Part shown: one piece after another, positions 6,415 through 14,121 of the stretch
How positions within the stretch are numbered: the stretch's first letter is position 1
Layout of the letters: each line of letters starts with the position of its first letter
IMG/VR virus record: IMGVR_UViG_3300045051_001472
Span: 1-26,437 of that record
Strand: one strand, 5' to 3'
Length of the DNA stretch: 26,437 nucleotides
Source: a virus
Notes under the pieces: model-generated
What the model was told of the DNA's origin: nothing
Database searches by the model: none
The model's input: only the letters and a program-made list of their open reading frames with translations
Translations under genes and position numbers: made by a program

Positions 6415-6599
6415 TTGAAGTTTTTAAGTGAATTTTCAATTTGCTTTTTGGTGATATGTGTTCCGCCAAATGAAGGATTGGAATCGAAGAATTTCCATTT
6501 GTTCTTTACGAGTCCGATATACCCTTCGGTCCGATTATGAATTTTCATTGTAAGCCAGATATCCTGAAGTTCTGATTTGGACACTTTAGATTCACTCAT
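6411..6599 (-). CDS. Hypothetical protein, 62 aa
   Basis: A small basic soluble protein in the middle of a three-gene operon, overlapping both neighbours by 4 nt. No motif recognised. Confidence 0.7.
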   Translation of the reverse strand: MSESKVSKSELQDIWLTMKIHNRTEGYIGLVKNKWKFFDSNPSFGGTHITKKQIENSLKNFK

Positions 6600-7270
6600 A
6601 ATAAGTTGAATCTGACTTTGATAACTTCGATGATAGCAAGATATTCTTTTGCATACTTATTATTGCCATGTGTTTCAATTACTTGTTTTGTAAATTGTTC
6701 GATAGTTCCAGAAAAACATCCACAATAAATTTTGACTTTATTTTCAGTTTCCTTAAAAACGGTAGTTGTTCTATTTGAACTGCCAAACGACTGAAAACAG
6801 CAATAATCGACATCACCAGAAATCCGGGCATCACCAGAAATCCGGGCATTACCATAAATCTGGGCATCACCAGAAATCCGGGCATTACCATAAATCCGGG
6901 CATTACCATAAATCTGGGCATCACCAGAAATCCAGGCATTACCATAAATCTGGGCATCACCATAAATCCGGGCATTACCATAAATCTGGGCATCACCAGA
7001 AATCCAGGCATTACCATAAATCTGGGCATCACCAGAAATCCGGGCATTACCAGAAATCCGGGCATCACCAGAAATCCGGGCATCACCAGAAATCCGGGCA
7101 TTACCATAAATCCAGGCATTACCAGAAAGATTGGTTTCTTTTTCAATCCATCCACCAAAATCGCCTATTTCGGCATATTTAATTTTTTTAGTACACTTGA
7201 TCTGAAATAATTTAACTCCGAGAGAATTTATTTTAAAATTCTCAGTTAATTCAAAATATTTTTCATTCAT
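6596..7270 (-). CDS. Hexapeptide-repeat left-handed beta-helix protein
   Basis: The product has 224 residues. Residues 1-50 form a cap with the typical GDFGGWIEKE segment just before the repeats. Residues 51-152 are 17 uninterrupted six-residue repeats of the form [ND]-A-[RQW]-I-[SY]-G, which build a left-handed parallel beta-helix. Residues 153-224 form a short capping domain (YCGCFSGTIEQF). This arrangement is common in phage proteins annotated as polymer-forming or YdcK-like hexapeptide proteins; a catalytic role has not been shown. First gene of the 7270-6160 operon, overlapping the next by 4 nt. The strongly repetitive DNA also opens long spurious frames on both strands. Confidence 0.85.
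   Translation of the reverse strand: MNEKYFELTENFKINSLGVKLFQIKCTKKIKYAEIGDFGGWIEKETNLSGNAWIYGNARISGDARISGDARISGNARISGDAQIYGNAWISGDAQIYGNARIYGDAQIYGNAWISGDAQIYGNARIYGNARISGDAQIYGNARISGDARISGDVDYCCFQSFGSSNRTTTVFKETENKVKIYCGCFSGTIEQFTKQVIETHGNNKYAKEYLAIIEVIKVRFNLL
6815..7120 (-). repeat. 17 tandem 18-bp repeats inside the beta-helix gene
   Basis: Units of 18 bp such as GGCATCACCAGAAATCCG (plus strand) run without a break, with few synonymous differences between neighbouring units. The near-identity at DNA level, including third codon positions, means recent expansion by slippage or unequal recombination, and copy number is likely to vary between relatives. Confidence 0.9.
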
Positions 7271-7289
7271 AATTTTGAGGTTTATTTTA

Positions 7290-7466
7290 TTATATTTCTT
7301 CGTTTTGAAACATTATTATACTATCAGATACCCTGACCAATTTCCATCCGATCTTATTCTCCCTGCACCAATTAATGTAGGCATGGTAATTAGGATCAAG
7401 CGTGCTGTTGAAGGTTGCACAATACTTCTCGTTTCCATTTGGAAATACCTTGTAGAACTTATACAT
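7290..7466 (-). CDS. Hypothetical protein, 58 aa
   Basis: The ATG at 7466 is chosen because it lies one base after the TAA of the 7468-8070 gene. Longer starts at 7499 or 7556 would overlap that gene deeply. The product is small, basic and aromatic-rich (NWCRENKIGWKL). Last gene of a two-gene unit. Family unknown. Confidence 0.65.
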   Translation of the reverse strand: MYKFYKVFPNGNEKYCATFNSTLDPNYHAYINWCRENKIGWKLVRVSDSIIMFQNEEI

Positions 7467-7467
7467 T

Positions 7468-8070
7468 TTATGACGCTTTAGTATACCATGTTTCACCATT
7501 TGAAAATCGCGCAGATACGACAAGAGGAGTAGTGCATTTTTCAAATACGGATTCAACTTCTTTGATAAGCTGATCTGCTGTTTTGCTCATAAACTTGCAT
7601 GCGTTCCTTGCCTGAATAGAGGCCATTCCTGGGTTCATGTTGCTGTAGTAGATAAAATCACTCTTTACGTCAAAAGGATTAAATGAATCATCGCTGTCGT
7701 TGCAATAACAATACGAAAGGCTCCAGTCGAGATTACTGCCTTCGTAATATCCAGAGCGGGATATGGCATCAATTGTTACCGAAACGTCCATATTGCCAAA
7801 TTTTTTAGACCTGGTAACCGATCCGATAATCCTGCCTGTGAAATTGCGGTCATAATTATTTTCCCATTTATCTTCTTCTGAATAACCTTTGATTTCATAC
7901 AGGCATTCCCTGACATAATAGATCCAGTCGTTGTATTCAAATTCATCCGGAGTATACATTTCCTTTTCGCCGGTCGGTTCTCCTTCATCATCAAGCACAT
8001 CATCTTCATAGGACATACATCCTGCATAGATCTTGCTTGCATTTTTATTGTAAAAATTCGCTGTTCCCAT
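7468..8070 (-). CDS. Hypothetical protein, 200 aa
   Basis: The ATG at 8070 is preferred over 8097 because the recurring leader AACCTCTAAAATAA stands just before it. The product is acidic (GDE-rich around residues 25-45) with many aromatic residues and a long central strand-rich part. It has no catalytic motif that I recognise. First gene of a unit that follows the terminator at 8094-8124. Confidence 0.75.
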   Translation of the reverse strand: MGTANFYNKNASKIYAGCMSYEDDVLDDEGEPTGEKEMYTPDEFEYNDWIYYVRECLYEIKGYSEEDKWENNYDRNFTGRIIGSVTRSKKFGNMDVSVTIDAISRSGYYEGSNLDWSLSYCYCNDSDDSFNPFDVKSDFIYYSNMNPGMASIQARNACKFMSKTADQLIKEVESVFEKCTTPLVVSARFSNGETWYTKAS

Positions 8071-8093
8071 AATAGTTATTTTAGAGGTTAAAA

Positions 8094-8124
8094 ACAAAAA
8101 AAAATAAACCCTGTAGGATTTATT
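8094..8124 (-). terminator. Intrinsic terminator of the 10829-8126 operon
   Basis: AAATAAACCC pairs with GGATTTATTT around a TGTA loop, with one mismatch. On the minus strand it is followed by a run of at least nine T residues with the standard GGGTTTATTTTTT signature. It abuts the stop codon of the 8126-8485 gene. Confidence 0.8.
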
Positions 8125-8125
8125 T

Positions 8126-8485
8126 TTAATAATCAGGTGGCTTTGTTAATTTGGTTATACCACTCAATACACTTTGCAAGATGTTTAAAGACTGGAAGGA
8201 TCTCCATATATAATGAATCAGAACTGTTACCGTAGTTTCAAATTCCAAACTGTGAAGTTTTAATTCGACATATTTCTTGCAGACAGGAATAAGCCAATCC
8301 CATTTTTCATGAAATTTTAACATTGCATGATATCCAATCCCGTTTACTTCCTTTAACTCACAGTCATACCATTCATTGTAGTATGTATTTCCACCCACTT
8401 TTGAATGATAATATACAGGGGTATAAATTCCACCCATAAACTCTGCAATGAGTTTGTTCCCGTTTATTATTTCTTCGTTGGTCAT
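8126..8485 (-). CDS. Conserved phage protein with NEEIINGNKLIAEFMGG motif
   Basis: The start at 8485 is chosen because the protein then begins MTNEEIINGNKLIAEFMGG. As I recall, this opening, followed by an HEKWDWLIPV segment (normally YHSxWDWLMPV), belongs to a small protein found in many Bacteroidota phages, of unknown function. A longer frame reaches up to 8533 but overlaps the zinc-ribbon gene. Last gene of the long 10829-8126 operon. Confidence 0.8.
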   Translation of the reverse strand: MTNEEIINGNKLIAEFMGGIYTPVYYHSKVGGNTYYNEWYDCELKEVNGIGYHAMLKFHEKWDWLIPVCKKYVELKLHSLEFETTVTVLIHYIWRSFQSLNILQSVLSGITKLTKPPDY

Positions 8486-8496
8486 AGCTTTGATTT

Positions 8497-8685
8497 TTAC
8501 AATCCATTTTCTGTACAATAACACTGAGGACAAACACTGTAATCAGTGTCATATGTATTTCCACATTTATGGCATTTTTTCTCTTTCCCGAAGTATTCTT
8601 TTAGTAGGGAGTTGAGATCATCAGTAATCTTTGTTCCATTGTATTCTGACATTTTATAGAAACTCTGAACAATACCATCTTTCAC
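8497..8685 (-). CDS. Zinc-ribbon protein, probably cut by an early stop
   Basis: The C-terminal half has two CxxC pairs (C38/C41 and C52/C55) typical of a zinc ribbon. From 8685 it is 62 residues, but the same frame stays coding-like upstream (EKFKALREYIQECEKKEVP) as far as a TAA at 8752-8754, which is codon 3 of a frame starting with ATG at 8760. That ATG overlaps the end of the extended upstream gene as ATGA, the usual junction here. So the natural protein was probably about 87 residues and has acquired a nonsense codon; translation could restart at 8685. Confidence 0.65.
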   Translation of the reverse strand: MKDGIVQSFYKMSEYNGTKITDDLNSLLKEYFGKEKKCHKCGNTYDTDYSVCPQCYCTENGL

Positions 8686-8756
8686 GAAAAATATCGGAAC
8701 TTCTTTTTTTTCACATTCCTGGATATACTCTCTAAGAGCTTTAAACTTTTCTTATC

Positions 8757-9131
8757 TCATGGCTCAACCCTTTCTATTTTACGTTCGTCAATTTCAGATA
8801 CAGATTCAACAGGTGATGTTTTACCCATTAAACGCCATTCACTGCCAGTCCATTTTCATAGATTAACATATACATTATCATCGGCATTTCCAGCGTGAAA
8901 GTTTTTCAATTGCTCGTAGTATGCAAGACGATGTTCGTGAATCTCAATATTACTATGGCTTTCAAAATCCATTGATAAACTTTTTATTTTATATCCATTA
9001 TAACAAGATAATGTGCCATAATCGTCCCAAAAATGAACTCCGAATGATCCAGCTTTTTTTATTACTGAATACACTTCTTTTGCAGCCTTTAATTGCTCTT
9101 TTGTTAATTCTAATTCTGAATAATCTTTCAT
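8757..9131 (-). pseudogene. 91-aa hypothetical gene with in-frame TGA
   Basis: Translation from 9131 gives 91 residues up to a TGA at 8856-8858. After this stop the frame continues with coding-like sequence (KWTGSEWRLMGK and on) for 33 codons to a TGA at 8757-8759, which overlaps the next ATG at 8760. A TGG-to-TGA change would explain it. The 91-aa product (8856-9131) may still be made. Sequence error is the main alternative. It overlaps the upstream 9128-9631 gene by 4 nt. Confidence 0.6.
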
Positions 9132-9631
9132 TTGGGTTCAATTAAATTAATATCCACTGCCTGATTTTTCTCAATCAGCCTATGTAAATCGAAATGATTT
9201 TGATATAGCCATTCAAAAAGTTGGAGTTGATTGTCAATTACACATGATGTATATTCAATTGACCCGTCTTCATTCATGCTAATATCCGTAAGCCAAAATC
9301 CATTTTTAGTATAGCCAAATATGTATGACGCTTCTCCATTTAGCATTCCGACACATTCACCGTCAGTTATTAACCAATTATGATCAGAAACGCATATTTT
9401 TGCCATTTCCACTATTGGTATCTTTCCTCCCTCTAAGCATGGATTAACAAGATCAGACAAGGGGCGAAGAATCGGCTTAACAGTATAAAGCGGATAAGCT
9501 GAGTTGTTTGAACCTACATGAATTTCTCCAAATAATTCAGGCAAACTATCCATGATTATAATTAATCCATCGGCATACCGACATTTCAGTTTATAGGGTA
9601 AATACCCTGCAATGTGTTTTAGTTCCATCAT
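9128..9631 (-). CDS. Conserved Bacteroidota phage protein, KPILRPLSDL family
   Basis: The 167-residue product opens with AGYLPYKLKC and contains VKPILRPLSDL near residues 51-61, then a C-terminal FEWLYQNHFDLHRLIEKNQA. As I recall, this combination is frequent in hypothetical proteins of Bacteroidota phages and mobile elements, without known function. It overlaps its neighbours by 4 nt on both sides and is part of the 10829-8126 operon. Confidence 0.8.
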   Translation of the reverse strand: MMELKHIAGYLPYKLKCRYADGLIIIMDSLPELFGEIHVGSNNSAYPLYTVKPILRPLSDLVNPCLEGGKIPIVEMAKICVSDHNWLITDGECVGMLNGEASYIFGYTKNGFWLTDISMNEDGSIEYTSCVIDNQLQLFEWLYQNHFDLHRLIEKNQAVDINLIEPK

Positions 9632-10020
9632 AATGAATTTTTGATTGCTTTTATTTTATTGTTAATGTCATTATCTGATTTAAACTCAAAGATAAAATCA
9701 TGATGACGTAACGTAATGGTGGTAAACCATTCTGAAAAATAAAGAGGATAATATGAAAGGTTTGACGCATGTAAACGCCTAAACCATACTATTTCAAAAT
9801 CTATTCCTTTAATTTTCTGAGTAGCAATAATTGTCTCATCCAAATCTTCGGTTCTGATAAATCTATACCCAGATTTTCGCGAATCATCTTTTCGACAAAA
9901 TTTTTTAATCATTTCGGTATTGCCTTTTTTAAGCCACAAAAAGACATTTTCTTGTACGTTTGCCCAATTGCATTGCGGAATAGGACTAAACTTAGGGTAG
10001 ATTAGAATTTTACTTTTCAT
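9628..10020 (-). CDS. Hypothetical protein, 130 aa
   Basis: A basic soluble protein with many aromatic residues. It overlaps the 9128-9631 gene by 4 nt and the 10010-10201 gene by 11 nt. No motif recognised. Confidence 0.75.
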   Translation of the reverse strand: MKSKILIYPKFSPIPQCNWANVQENVFLWLKKGNTEMIKKFCRKDDSRKSGYRFIRTEDLDETIIATQKIKGIDFEIVWFRRLHASNLSYYPLYFSEWFTTITLRHHDFIFEFKSDNDINNKIKAIKNSL

Positions 10021-10201
10021 TTTTTACTGCTTCATTATAAAGTGGAATTAATCGTTCCTGTTCAGCTCTGAGTTCATCGACTGATAATTTATGCAATCTC
10101 TTGTAATGTTTTGTCCAGTCATATGCAGGATCAATTTTATTTTTCATCATTTGTATATTGACGATGACATTCATCTGTTCCGGTGTTACTCTATTTTTCA
10201 T
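10010..10201 (-). CDS. Hypothetical protein, 63 aa
   Basis: The ATG at 10201 (MKNRVTPEQMN) gives an 11-nt overlap with the 10191-10457 gene; the longer frame from 10354 would overlap it almost entirely. The product is helical and highly charged. Family unknown. Confidence 0.65.
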   Translation of the reverse strand: MKNRVTPEQMNVIVNIQMMKNKIDPAYDWTKHYKRLHKLSVDELRAEQERLIPLYNEAVKNEK

Positions 10202-10457
10202 GCGGAATATCTTTAGCGGTTGGTAATGAAAAAGATTTTGGGTTTTCAAGATAAATGAATACATGGTTCCAGAACTTAAATTTCTCAGGTGATATTGCCC
10301 ATGTAAACGAAGTGCCAAGTACATCAAAAATATCATAAAATATATCCTTGACATTTGCCTGGTTTTGATTTTTGATGTTATTCAATGCCCTTCGCCTGAT
10401 CCAGAACGGAAGTTCCTTGCTCTTAGTAAGGATATCTTCAGCCGATTTGTACATCAT
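10191..10457 (-). CDS. Small phage protein with SFTW...FW motif
   Basis: The 88-residue product contains SFTWAISPEKFKFWNHVF. A pattern of a 'F-x-W' pair, then about ten residues and 'FW', is shared with the tandem proteins at 12352-13244 and with small proteins I recall from other Bacteroidota phages. The start directly follows the TAA of the 10458-10829 gene. Function unknown. Confidence 0.75.
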   Translation of the reverse strand: MMYKSAEDILTKSKELPFWIRRRALNNIKNQNQANVKDIFYDIFDVLGTSFTWAISPEKFKFWNHVFIYLENPKSFSLPTAKDIPHEK

Positions 10458-10829
10458 TTACAAGAATTCAACTTCTTCATTGTTATCAAAGGCTTTCTGG
10501 CATCCGTTTCTGAACTGGACAGCAGATATCCTGAAATGATATTCACGCGATGCTTTATTCATTTCTTCGGGTTTTTTCATTTTAGAGATAATGTCATCCA
10601 ATCCTGTAATGATCGATTTACATTCATCGACGGTTAGTTTTCCGTCGCAATCAGAATGATTCAGAAGTGGAATTATTCCATGTTCTGTTTCGTTAAGATC
10701 ATGCAAATCTCCGCCAAATTCAATTTGCCGGTCAAGATCAATATTGATCTGTTTGGCAAGAAAAGTTCTGAATTCGTGGAATGAACTGTAGGGTCCATTC
10801 CAGCAGTCATGTGTGGTATTAAGTCCCAT
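10458..10829 (-). CDS. Conserved phage protein starting MGLNTTHDCWNGPYSSF
   Basis: The 123-residue product begins MGLNTTHDCWNGPYSSF and later reads HGIIPLLNHSDCDGKLT. As I recall, both are highly conserved in a widespread family of small phage and host proteins of unknown function; the His/Asp/Cys-rich LNHSDCDG segment could bind a metal. First gene of the eight-gene operon that runs to 8126. It follows the terminator at 10859-10893 and the leader TAAACCTCTAAAATTA. Confidence 0.85.
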   Translation of the reverse strand: MGLNTTHDCWNGPYSSFHEFRTFLAKQINIDLDRQIEFGGDLHDLNETEHGIIPLLNHSDCDGKLTVDECKSIITGLDDIISKMKKPEEMNKASREYHFRISAVQFRNGCQKAFDNNEEVEFL

Positions 10830-10858
10830 ATCAATTAATTTTAGAGGTTTATAATCAG

Positions 10859-10893
10859 TAAAAAATAAACCCTGACCATATTTCAGGTCAGAG
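10859..10893 (-). terminator. Intrinsic terminator after 10902-11336 gene
   Basis: CTGACC pairs with GGTCAG around ATATTTCA, extended by AAC with GTT across a mismatch. It is followed on the minus strand by GGGTTTATTTTTT. Confidence 0.85.
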
Positions 10894-10901
10894 TTGTATT
10901 T

Positions 10902-11336
10902 TTAATTCTTCTTGATCGCATGTATCTCAATCAATTCAGGATTTCCTTGATAAGCCGGTTGATATCTGACTTTAAAATACTCAGCCTGAGAACTGTCCAT
11001 GTCATATTTACTCATGACTTCAGCATCAGATAAAGTAAGAGAATCCCAAACCTTTTCAATTTTCTCTTTTGATCCGGATTTAATTGTGCCTGTATCATCC
11101 CTGATTTCCCAGTAGTTTACAGCAGGATAAAACTGTAACAGTTTATCGATAAGCAAGGGAATGCATTGACTGGGGACTTGTATCTCACATCGTCCATACT
11201 GATCCCTGGAAGTGATCGGAGTCAGCTCGATCACTTCTTCGGTTATCTGTTCAACGTTCAGTCCTTTGGCCTTAAAATGACCGTTACGGCCCAGAAATGA
11301 AACCAGTCTTGGATAGATAATTTTAAATGCTTTCAT
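10902..11336 (-). CDS. Hypothetical protein, 144 aa
   Basis: A soluble, mixed-charge product with no membrane segment or known catalytic motif. It is the last gene of the 13244-10902 run; its start overlaps the preceding 58-aa gene by 14 nt. Family unknown. Confidence 0.75.
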   Translation of the reverse strand: MKAFKIIYPRLVSFLGRNGHFKAKGLNVEQITEEVIELTPITSRDQYGRCEIQVPSQCIPLLIDKLLQFYPAVNYWEIRDDTGTIKSGSKEKIEKVWDSLTLSDAEVMSKYDMDSSQAEYFKVRYQPAYQGNPELIEIHAIKKN

Positions 11337-11499
11337 TGCACAGTTGTTTTATGGATTCAATACCGTGCTCCACTTCGAGAGATTCCAATTCACCATCTTC
11401 GATCTCGTCGCTTGCAAGCATGACAACATCGGCGATACTGCTTATCTTGTCAGGATATTTTTGGACCATTTGCCTGGCGTAGTCCATTAACGGTTTCAT
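11323..11499 (-). CDS. Hypothetical protein, 58 aa
   Basis: A small gene with ATG at 11497-11499, overlapping the stop of the 11496-11837 gene as ATGA, and TAA at 11323-11325. The product begins MKPLMDYARQMVQKYPDK, is acidic and helical, and fits the operon's overlap pattern. Family unknown. Confidence 0.7.
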   Translation of the reverse strand: MKPLMDYARQMVQKYPDKISSIADVVMLASDEIEDGELESLEVEHGIESIKQLCNESI

Positions 11500-11837
11500 T
11501 TCTTTTGCCTTTTCTTTTCGATTATTCTGGCCTCGGCAGCAAGGTCCTGCAATTCACTTCCCGCTTCAACGGCAAGAGATTCGTAATAGTCCTGCTCCAT
11601 CTGTTTGGCGTCACTGATGATCAGTTGAGCATTTTTCCTTACAGCCCGGGTGATCCATGATCTGAGATAATCCGATGGATAATCAAGGTTACTATTATTA
11701 GCAGGTTTAATAAGTCGCGTGCTTTCTATAGTAAGCGCTTTACTATCGATAGCGTCAAAGTCTGACTTCGAATTATTGCGGTAACTCTCGCATTGCTGAA
11801 GCATTTGCAGTTTGGGAGCATCAAATTTGTTTTCCAT
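11496..11837 (-). CDS. Hypothetical protein, 113 aa
   Basis: A hydrophilic, helical product with a Lys/Arg-rich C-terminus (EKKRQKK). It lies in the 13244-10902 run, 17 nt after the 11855-12352 gene. No motif recognised. Confidence 0.75.
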   Translation of the reverse strand: MENKFDAPKLQMLQQCESYRNNSKSDFDAIDSKALTIESTRLIKPANNSNLDYPSDYLRSWITRAVRKNAQLIISDAKQMEQDYYESLAVEAGSELQDLAAEARIIEKKRQKK

Positions 11838-11854
11838 TTTTGAAGTAAATTAAG

Positions 11855-12352
11855 TTACTGATTATTGAATTTTCTGAATGTTTCAATCCAAAGTTTTTTC
11901 GAGGTTTTTACCGAAAACCTGCTCATTTCCGCAACCATATTTAATGCGTCAGCAATTTCTTGCGGACTCAGCGTGCTCGTGGCAGAATAAACCGTGCAAA
12001 CTTCGTTTTTCCATGATTCTTTGGGAGTGTTGTCAATTATATTGTACACTTTACCCACTCGCTTAATAATTGAATATTTATCCATTGTTAAAGTTTTAGG
12101 TATGTATTTGCCATCCGCTGGCCGGTTCGATTGAAACACTGAACGTGGGAGCCTGTCCGGATCCGATATATCCTGGAACATCTGATCATAACATTCGCCG
12201 CATATTCCCGAGATAATGATTTCGCGTTCTGCCGGAGTAAGATTTAGACATACATTTTGAATCTTTACTCCCATCGAATGACGGAAAAGCTGTTCATCGG
12301 TCACATTGACATTAACATGTTTGTGACAACAGATACACTCGTATGTTTTCAT
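11855..12352 (-). CDS. Zinc-finger-like protein, 165 aa
   Basis: The ATG at 12352 overlaps the TAA of the upstream gene by one base and is preferred over 12418. The N-terminal part carries C6/C9 and, after an insertion, C51/C54 (CGEC), which could bind one zinc. The C-terminal part is helical. A nucleic-acid or protein-binding role is likely but not shown. Confidence 0.75.
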   Translation of the reverse strand: MKTYECICCHKHVNVNVTDEQLFRHSMGVKIQNVCLNLTPAEREIIISGICGECYDQMFQDISDPDRLPRSVFQSNRPADGKYIPKTLTMDKYSIIKRVGKVYNIIDNTPKESWKNEVCTVYSATSTLSPQEIADALNMVAEMSRFSVKTSKKLWIETFRKFNNQ

Positions 12353-12663
12353 TATCTTGTTTTTAAAGGTTTGATGACGGCAAAAAGATGTCTGGTCCAC
12401 AAAAGATCGAGATTGCACCAGATATCTATTTCATCATAGGGCCATTTAAATGCTCCGATAACAGGTGCAGTAATTATTCCCCTGGAGTAAATAATATCAC
12501 CGATCCATTTATCAAATGATATTGAATATCCCATTTTCCTGAAGTTTTTCATGAATTTATGATAAACCCCATGCCTGCGTAAAAAGGACACGAACAATTG
12601 TTTCAGTTTCCTTTTACCGATACTTTTTCTGAAAATATCTTCCTGGATGATATTTCTGGTCAT
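12352..12663 (-). CDS. Tandem paralogue 3 of FVSFLRRHGVY family
   Basis: The 103-residue product contains LFVSFLRRHGVYHKF near its N-terminus and a Trp-rich C-terminal part (FKW, then IDIWCNLDLLW). It aligns over its length with the two upstream genes. Related small proteins with 'F-x-W...fW..i...W' patterns are, as I recall, common in Bacteroidota phages without known function. Confidence 0.75.
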   Translation of the reverse strand: MTRNIIQEDIFRKSIGKRKLKQLFVSFLRRHGVYHKFMKNFRKMGYSISFDKWIGDIIYSRGIITAPVIGAFKWPYDEIDIWCNLDLLWTRHLFAVIKPLKTR

Positions 12664-12667
12664 GATA

Positions 12668-12952
12668 TCATGATATCAGTCGTTTACACTGTTCTCGCCA
12701 CAAAAGATCATACTTTTTCCAGAATTCATTCTGGTCATAATCAATATGAGAATTACCAAGGCTTTTATGCCATATAAATCCTCTGAGAATGACTTTTTCC
12801 ATTTTATTCTCAAATGAATGGTTGATCAGCCAATGATTTAAGTCAAGCTTGTTATCAGGATTGATATCGTAAGCTTTTTTAAATTTGCTGTATATCCCGT
12901 GTCTCTTTAAGAATGACACGAAATGTGATTTGGTTATTTTATTTCGGTTCAT
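12668..12952 (-). CDS. Tandem paralogue 2 of FVSFLRRHGVY family
   Basis: The ATG at 12952 gives 94 residues starting MNRNKITKSHFVSFLKRHG and a 14-nt overlap with the upstream gene; an upstream ATG at 12997 would overlap more. HFVSFLKRHGIYSKF matches the first and third paralogues, and the C-terminal part has FIW and FWKKYDLLW. Product of local gene duplication. Confidence 0.75.
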   Translation of the reverse strand: MNRNKITKSHFVSFLKRHGIYSKFKKAYDINPDNKLDLNHWLINHSFENKMEKVILRGFIWHKSLGNSHIDYDQNEFWKKYDLLWREQCKRLIS

Positions 12953-13244
12953 GCTCGGTGGTGTTGAATTTGGTTTCGGGAGCGTTCTTGTTGACAACTG
13001 CAGTATAGTGAGCGCACCATTTCTTATTAAGCGTGCTCCATTTCAGAATCTCGCCATTGGGCCAGATAAAAGAGTTGTAGAAAAAGCCTAAGGGATGTAC
13101 TTTTTTTACATTGATATAGTAGTCGATAGTTATTCCTGATCCATCGACTTTGTGGTGTTCTTTTAATTTCTTTGAGAAGTCATGGTATACCTTCTCTCTT
13201 CTGAGGAAAGATACGAATAAAGATTTTACGTCAATTGTACTCAT
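12939..13244 (-). CDS. Tandem paralogue 1 of FVSFLRRHGVY family
   Basis: The 101-residue product contains LFVSFLRREKVYHDF near the N-terminus, then FIWPNG and a Trp-rich end (KWSTLNKKW). It opens the run and follows the leader TAAACCCTTAAAACTA, the recurring pre-start sequence. The three copies have diverged strongly, so the duplication is not recent. Confidence 0.75.
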   Translation of the reverse strand: MSTIDVKSLFVSFLRREKVYHDFSKKLKEHHKVDGSGITIDYYINVKKVHPLGFFYNSFIWPNGEILKWSTLNKKWCAHYTAVVNKNAPETKFNTTEHEPK

Positions 13245-13294
13245 CTATTAATAGTTTTAAGGGTTTATAATCGGAAAAAAATAAACACTTGTCA

Positions 13295-13573
13295 TTAATC
13301 CTCGGGAAGAGGAGAATTGTCGTTAAACGGCATCAGACGGGAAGACTGACAGGAGACATACCTGACTTTTTTCCCGTCATTATAATAGGTGATCACATAC
13401 TGCAGGAAGGAGGCCTCGGAGCTTATCTTAAGCCTGTAGCCCCTGACTATGGCAACGAACGTCTCCTCGGTCTGCTTCTCCCTGTATAGTATTCTGCACC
13501 CTTCATCCAGATATCCCCACTCAGCAAGGTATTTGAGAATATCCCTCCGCCAATTCTTCTGTAGTTGTCTCAT
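13295..13573 (-). CDS. Hypothetical protein, 92 aa
   Basis: The ATG at 13573 (MRQLQKNWRRDIL) is preferred over 13597 because it sits right after the AT-rich leader. The product is basic and aromatic with no cysteine motif. No strong hairpin separates it from the tandem paralogues, only the TTTATTTTTTT remnant at 13268-13278. Family unknown. Confidence 0.7.
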   Translation of the reverse strand: MRQLQKNWRRDILKYLAEWGYLDEGCRILYREKQTEETFVAIVRGYRLKISSEASFLQYVITYYNDGKKVRYVSCQSSRLMPFNDNSPLPED

Positions 13574-13697
13574 AGGTTTCAGAAAGAAAATAAACACACG
13601 TCAAAAGTAATTATTAATTTATCATATCAAAACTCCATCGCGCACACGTGCACCCGCGCGTATTATATGTGCGCCCCCGTGAACACGCGCCCGCATA

Positions 13698-13732
13698 ACG
13701 CGCGCATCATGTATCGCGCACGCGCGTTTTTT
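13698..13732 (+). terminator. Terminator-like GC hairpin with T-run
   Basis: ACGCGCG (13698-13704) pairs with CGCGCGT (13721-13727), followed by T residues to 13732 on the plus strand. No plus-strand gene precedes it, so it may end a short RNA or simply be a product of the alternating CG sequence. Confidence 0.4.
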
Positions 13733-13859
13733 ATATATACCGGAATATACCCACTTGCCTGATTTAACATTTCGGCATTCAACAAGTATTACTATTTTAC
13801 TGCAAGGATGAAGTAAAACTTCAAACAAGCTTAACAGAGCATACACACATACCCTGCAA

Positions 13860-13881
13860 GACTGATGCAAGACTGATGCAA
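13860..13881. repeat. Tandem direct repeat GACTGATGCAA x2
   Basis: Two exact 11-bp copies side by side (13860-13870 and 13871-13881), with a partial third, TGCAA, before them. Nearby are TAGGTTAT twice (13927-13934 and 13937-13944, 10 bp apart) and ATTCATGGTGGTG twice (13998-14010 and 14096-14108). These iteron-like repeats in a gene-free stretch could be protein-binding sites. Confidence 0.6.
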
Positions 13882-14121
13882 GACCGGGTACCCTCTCATT
13901 CCCCCAGTGTTTTCAGGGGTTACACTTAGGTTATGATAGGTTATATTCTGCGTGCGTGCGCGTGCATGGTGCGCCTGTTATGTGTGTACGCGTGTGGATT
14001 CATGGTGGTGTCATGCTGGTGTGTACGGTTGACAGGGACGGTATTATTTTACAGTTGGAAGAATGCAGGGGGAGGATTGAAATGGTTTTAGGTTAATTCA
14101 TGGTGGTGCCCTTGTTTTTGC

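Noticed and set aside
6679-7182. Long frames on both strands with HHQKSG or MVMPGF repeats
   Set aside because: They are shadows of the 18-bp repeats of the hexapeptide-repeat gene, which has proper caps at both ends.
12661-12676. TGATATCA repeated twice at the junction of two paralogues
   Set aside because: Too short, and it consists of stop and start codons of neighbouring genes; probably chance.
13622-13870. Minus-strand 82-codon frame
   Set aside because: It is a translation of alternating CG-rich DNA without leader, overlap or protein-like pattern.
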